From JAYZDB01 sp036338025 (lineage in GTDB: Bacteria; Planctomycetota; UBA1135; UBA2386), in the NCBI GenBank assembly GCA_036338025.1, contig JAYZDB010000255.1, positions 1-7,822 on the forward strand: DNA of 7,822 nucleotides, given 5' to 3'. Within the stretch, counting starts at the first letter, position 1. Each line of letters begins with the position of its first letter. A model generated the notes under the pieces. It did no database searches. It saw only the letters and a program-made list of their open reading frames with translations, and was not told where the DNA came from. Shown piece by piece: positions 5,911 through 7,822 of the stretch. Position numbers and translations under genes: made by a program.

Positions 5911-6684
5911 ATGACCAACCAATCCCGCAAGCCGTACATTGCCGGCAACTGGAAAATGAACCTCGATAGGCCCAGGGCCCTCGACATGATCAAGACGATC
6001 AAGGGGCGGCTGGGTGACGGTGGCGACAAGGAGGTTGCGGTGTTTGTGCCGGCTGTCTATCTGGCGGATGTTGCGGCTGTTGCCCAGGGATCGCCGCTCG
6101 GAGTCGGGGCGCAGAACGTCTACTTCGAGAGCGAGGGTGCGTTCACTGGCGAGACTTCCTGTGCGATGGTGCGCGGGGTAGGTGCTGATCGGACCCTGGT
6201 CGGCCACAGTGAGCGCCGGCACGTCTTCGGTGAACCGGACGAGTGGATGGGTCGCAAGTTGCGGATCGCGATCGACACCGGGGTGGTGCCTATGTTGTGC
6301 GTCGGTGAGACCCTTGACGAACGGCGCAACAACCGCACGGACCGGGTCATCAAGCGTCAACTGGAAGCTGGCCTGACCCTGCTCAAGAGCGACGAATACC
6401 ACCACATCAGCATCGCGTATGAGCCGGTCTGGGCGATTGGAACTGGCGAGGTGGCGACCCTGGAGCAGATCTCTGCGGCGCACCGTACGGTCCGTAAATA
6501 TCTGATGACTAAAGTGGATCAGGAGACCGCGGAAACCGTTCGAATCCTCTATGGAGGTAGTGTGAATCCCGACAACGCGCGACCCATCATGGCCCTTCCC
6601 GAGGTCGATGGCCTGTTGGTGGGCGGTGCGAGCCTGAAGCCCGACACTTTCGTTCCCATTATCGATTTCAATACCGAAACATGA
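5911..6684 (+). CDS. tpiA: Triosephosphate isomerase
   Basis: This is a 257-residue TIM-barrel enzyme of standard length that interconverts dihydroxyacetone phosphate and glyceraldehyde 3-phosphate in glycolysis and gluconeogenesis. All catalytic parts are visible: Asn13 and Lys15 in GNWKMN, electrophile His99 in VGHSERR, and catalytic base Glu171 in AYEPVWAIGTG, whose following residues form the mobile loop 6. The phosphate-binding YGGSVN (214-219) and LVGGASL (236-242) segments are also present. The ATG start has a ribosome site 10 nt upstream, and the motif GNWKMN sits at the usual distance from the N-terminus. Its stop overlaps the secG start by 4 nt (ATGA). No phosphoglycerate kinase gene is adjacent; the GAPDH gene in the window is about 5.3 kb away and not part of this transcript. 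Confidence 0.98.
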   Translation: MTNQSRKPYIAGNWKMNLDRPRALDMIKTIKGRLGDGGDKEVAVFVPAVYLADVAAVAQGSPLGVGAQNVYFESEGAFTGETSCAMVRGVGADRTLVGHSERRHVFGEPDEWMGRKLRIAIDTGVVPMLCVGETLDERRNNRTDRVIKRQLEAGLTLLKSDEYHHISIAYEPVWAIGTGEVATLEQISAAHRTVRKYLMTKVDQETAETVRILYGGSVNPDNARPIMALPEVDGLLVGGASLKPDTFVPIIDFNTET

Positions 6685-6896
6685 TCATCGTCTTCTGGTC
6701 GGTCTTCTTCCTGGCATCCATCTTCCTGGTCTTTGTCATCCTTCTGCAAGAGCCGAAGGGTGGGGGGCTCGCGGAGGCGTTCGGTGGCATGGGCGCTGAG
6801 ACGTTTGGCGTCAAGAGCGGTGGGGTGAATCGGTTTACCCTCACGATTGCGCTCTTCTGGGCGGGTTCGGCCGTCATGACCCATATCTTGAGGTGA
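6681..6896 (+). CDS. secG: Protein-export membrane protein SecG
   Basis: This 71-residue inner-membrane protein is an accessory subunit of the SecYEG translocation channel. It has two hydrophobic helices, about residues 2-22 and 52-69, joined by a Gly-rich loop. The loop carries the family signature LLQEPKGGGLAEAFGG (21-36), followed by the FGVKSGGVNRFT segment. It is at the short end of the family and lacks the long C-terminal tail of proteobacterial SecG. The ATG overlaps the tpiA stop (ATGA) and has no Shine-Dalgarno sequence, so translation is probably coupled to tpiA. The tpiA-secG order is common in bacteria. Confidence 0.93.
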   Translation: MIIVFWSVFFLASIFLVFVILLQEPKGGGLAEAFGGMGAETFGVKSGGVNRFTLTIALFWAGSAVMTHILR

Positions 6897-7810
6897 CTAC
6901 GAACTCAGGCGCCAGGCATGCCGACGGGCTGGTCCAGAGCATGACCGGTGCGGGGACGGCTGCGGGTGATTGTGAAGTTGGGCGATTGTCGTTGGAGTGT
7001 CGCAGCGTCAACGGCCGGGGTCTAAACGTGAAGGTCTACCTGGCATCCGAGTGTCAGGGTCTGGAATCGGCGATCGAGGACCGGGTGCGTCAGCGGATCC
7101 GGCGCGGCAGCGTGCGGGTTGCTGGAATCGTGAGCGATCCCCGTCAGACCAGTGAGCCGCAGTTGAACACGGAGTTTGGCGAGCGGGTTGCGAAGCGCCT
7201 CGAAGAATTCGCGGAGCGAGTCGGCAAGGCAGTGTCCCTGTCTGACATTCTCGCATTCCCGGGTGTCGTGGAGGGGCAGTCGCGCTCGGGCCCCAAGCTC
7301 TCGCGCGAGCTCCCCGAGGGTGTGATTCGCCTCTTGGACGAGGCTCTCGATGCCCTGATCGAGGACCGTGTGCGGGAAGGTGAGGCCACCACCGCCGTCA
7401 TGTTGAAGGAGGTCGAGTCGATTGGCGAGACCTTGGAGGAGATCCGTGTCCTCGCCCCGCAGGTAGTGGAAGACCATCGCGAACGCTTGCTACAGCGCGT
7501 CAACGAGTTTCTCGATGGCCGTGCCAAGACGATGGAGCCGGATGACGTGATTCGTGAAGTATCCGTGTTTGCAGACCGGGTTGATATTTCCGAGGAAATC
7601 CAGCGACTGGCGGTCCACGGCTCCAAGGCCCACGATGTCTTGCGCGGCGGTGGAGCAGTCGGCCGCAAGTGCGAATTCCTGGTTCAGGAGATGCTGCGCG
7701 AGGCCAACACCCTCGGTAGCAAGTCGCCGGATGTGAACGTGGCGCACCTGGTGGTGCGAATGAAGGCAGGCATTGACAAGTTGAAGGAGCAGGCGGCCAA
7801 CCTGGAGTGA
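6893..7810 (+). CDS. yicC: YicC/YloC-family endoribonuclease
   Basis: This is a 305-residue protein, slightly long for the roughly 290-residue family. YicC-type proteins are cytosolic endoribonucleases linked to RNA turnover. The N-terminal YicC domain opens at SMTGAG (16-21) with LECRSVNGRGLNVKV (34-48). The C-terminal DUF1732 part carries DISEEIQRL (231-239), GGAVGRKCEFLVQEMLREAN (253-272) and LGSKS (274-278), the family hallmark. The GTG start at 6893 overlaps the secG stop (GTGA), matching the coupling one gene upstream. The alternative ATG at 6941 would begin at MTGAG, close to the usual family N-terminus, and removes 16 unconserved residues; the choice between them is open. RSVNGRGL replaces the commoner RSVNHR form, a variant I recall from other phyla. 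In many genomes gmk follows yicC. Confidence 0.95.
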   Translation: MTTNSGARHADGLVQSMTGAGTAAGDCEVGRLSLECRSVNGRGLNVKVYLASECQGLESAIEDRVRQRIRRGSVRVAGIVSDPRQTSEPQLNTEFGERVAKRLEEFAERVGKAVSLSDILAFPGVVEGQSRSGPKLSRELPEGVIRLLDEALDALIEDRVREGEATTAVMLKEVESIGETLEEIRVLAPQVVEDHRERLLQRVNEFLDGRAKTMEPDDVIREVSVFADRVDISEEIQRLAVHGSKAHDVLRGGGAVGRKCEFLVQEMLREANTLGSKSPDVNVAHLVVRMKAGIDKLKEQAANLE

Positions 7811-7822
7811 CGCGAGTGGAAA
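7807..7822 (+). CDS. Possible first codons of the next gene, truncated by the window edge
   Basis: GTGA at 7807-7810 overlaps the yicC stop in the same way as the secG/yicC junction, and reads MTRVE before the sequence ends. A second GTG lies at 7816-7818 in the same frame. With only five codons the product cannot be named. gmk (guanylate kinase) is a frequent neighbour of yicC, but nothing here shows it. Confidence 0.25.

Noticed and set aside
5809..6483. 224-codon - strand frame antisense to tpiA
   Set aside because: It is a shadow of the unmistakable triosephosphate isomerase gene.

Overview
The window is about 7.8 kb of GC-rich, densely coded bacterial chromosome with seven complete protein genes, one gene cut by the left edge, and possibly the first codons of another at the right edge. 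I see no rRNA, tRNA, CRISPR array, insertion sequence or phage gene. A Planctomycetota or related origin is my best guess. It rests on a secreted PQQ-type beta-propeller protein with a 'DWPEFRGP' opening, and on a secreted protein whose C-terminal module resembles one I recall as common in some planctomycete secretomes. This is inference and was not tested by a search.

Left part (1-2012, + strand): the C-terminal two thirds of a glyceraldehyde-3-phosphate dehydrogenase whose sequence resembles the ArsJ-associated (arsenate detoxification) branch more than housekeeping GapA. A signal-peptide-bearing beta-propeller protein follows 17 nt later. Centre (2013-4896, - strand): a secreted protein made of two diverged copies of a beta-rich domain plus a C-terminal module, and upstream of it a group II PLP-dependent decarboxylase of the aromatic-amino-acid type. 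The + and - blocks converge over a 94-nt gap containing a possible terminator hairpin.

Right part (5049-7822, + strand): a compact block of DAHP synthase (aroF), triosephosphate isomerase (tpiA), SecG (secG) and a YicC-family endoribonuclease (yicC). The tpiA/secG and secG/yicC junctions are 4-nt stop/start overlaps (ATGA, GTGA), which suggests one translationally coupled transcript. The decarboxylase and aroF are divergent across a 152-nt region that carries a good inverted repeat and a plausible sigma70-type promoter for aroF. The enzyme that opens aromatic amino acid synthesis and an enzyme that probably consumes aromatic amino acids may therefore share a control region.

Most of the window is core metabolism in a somewhat unusual arrangement. 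I did not find a convincing new multi-gene system. The best leads are the atypical GAPDH, the duplicated secreted protein with its C-terminal module, and the decarboxylase/aroF intergenic inverted repeat.
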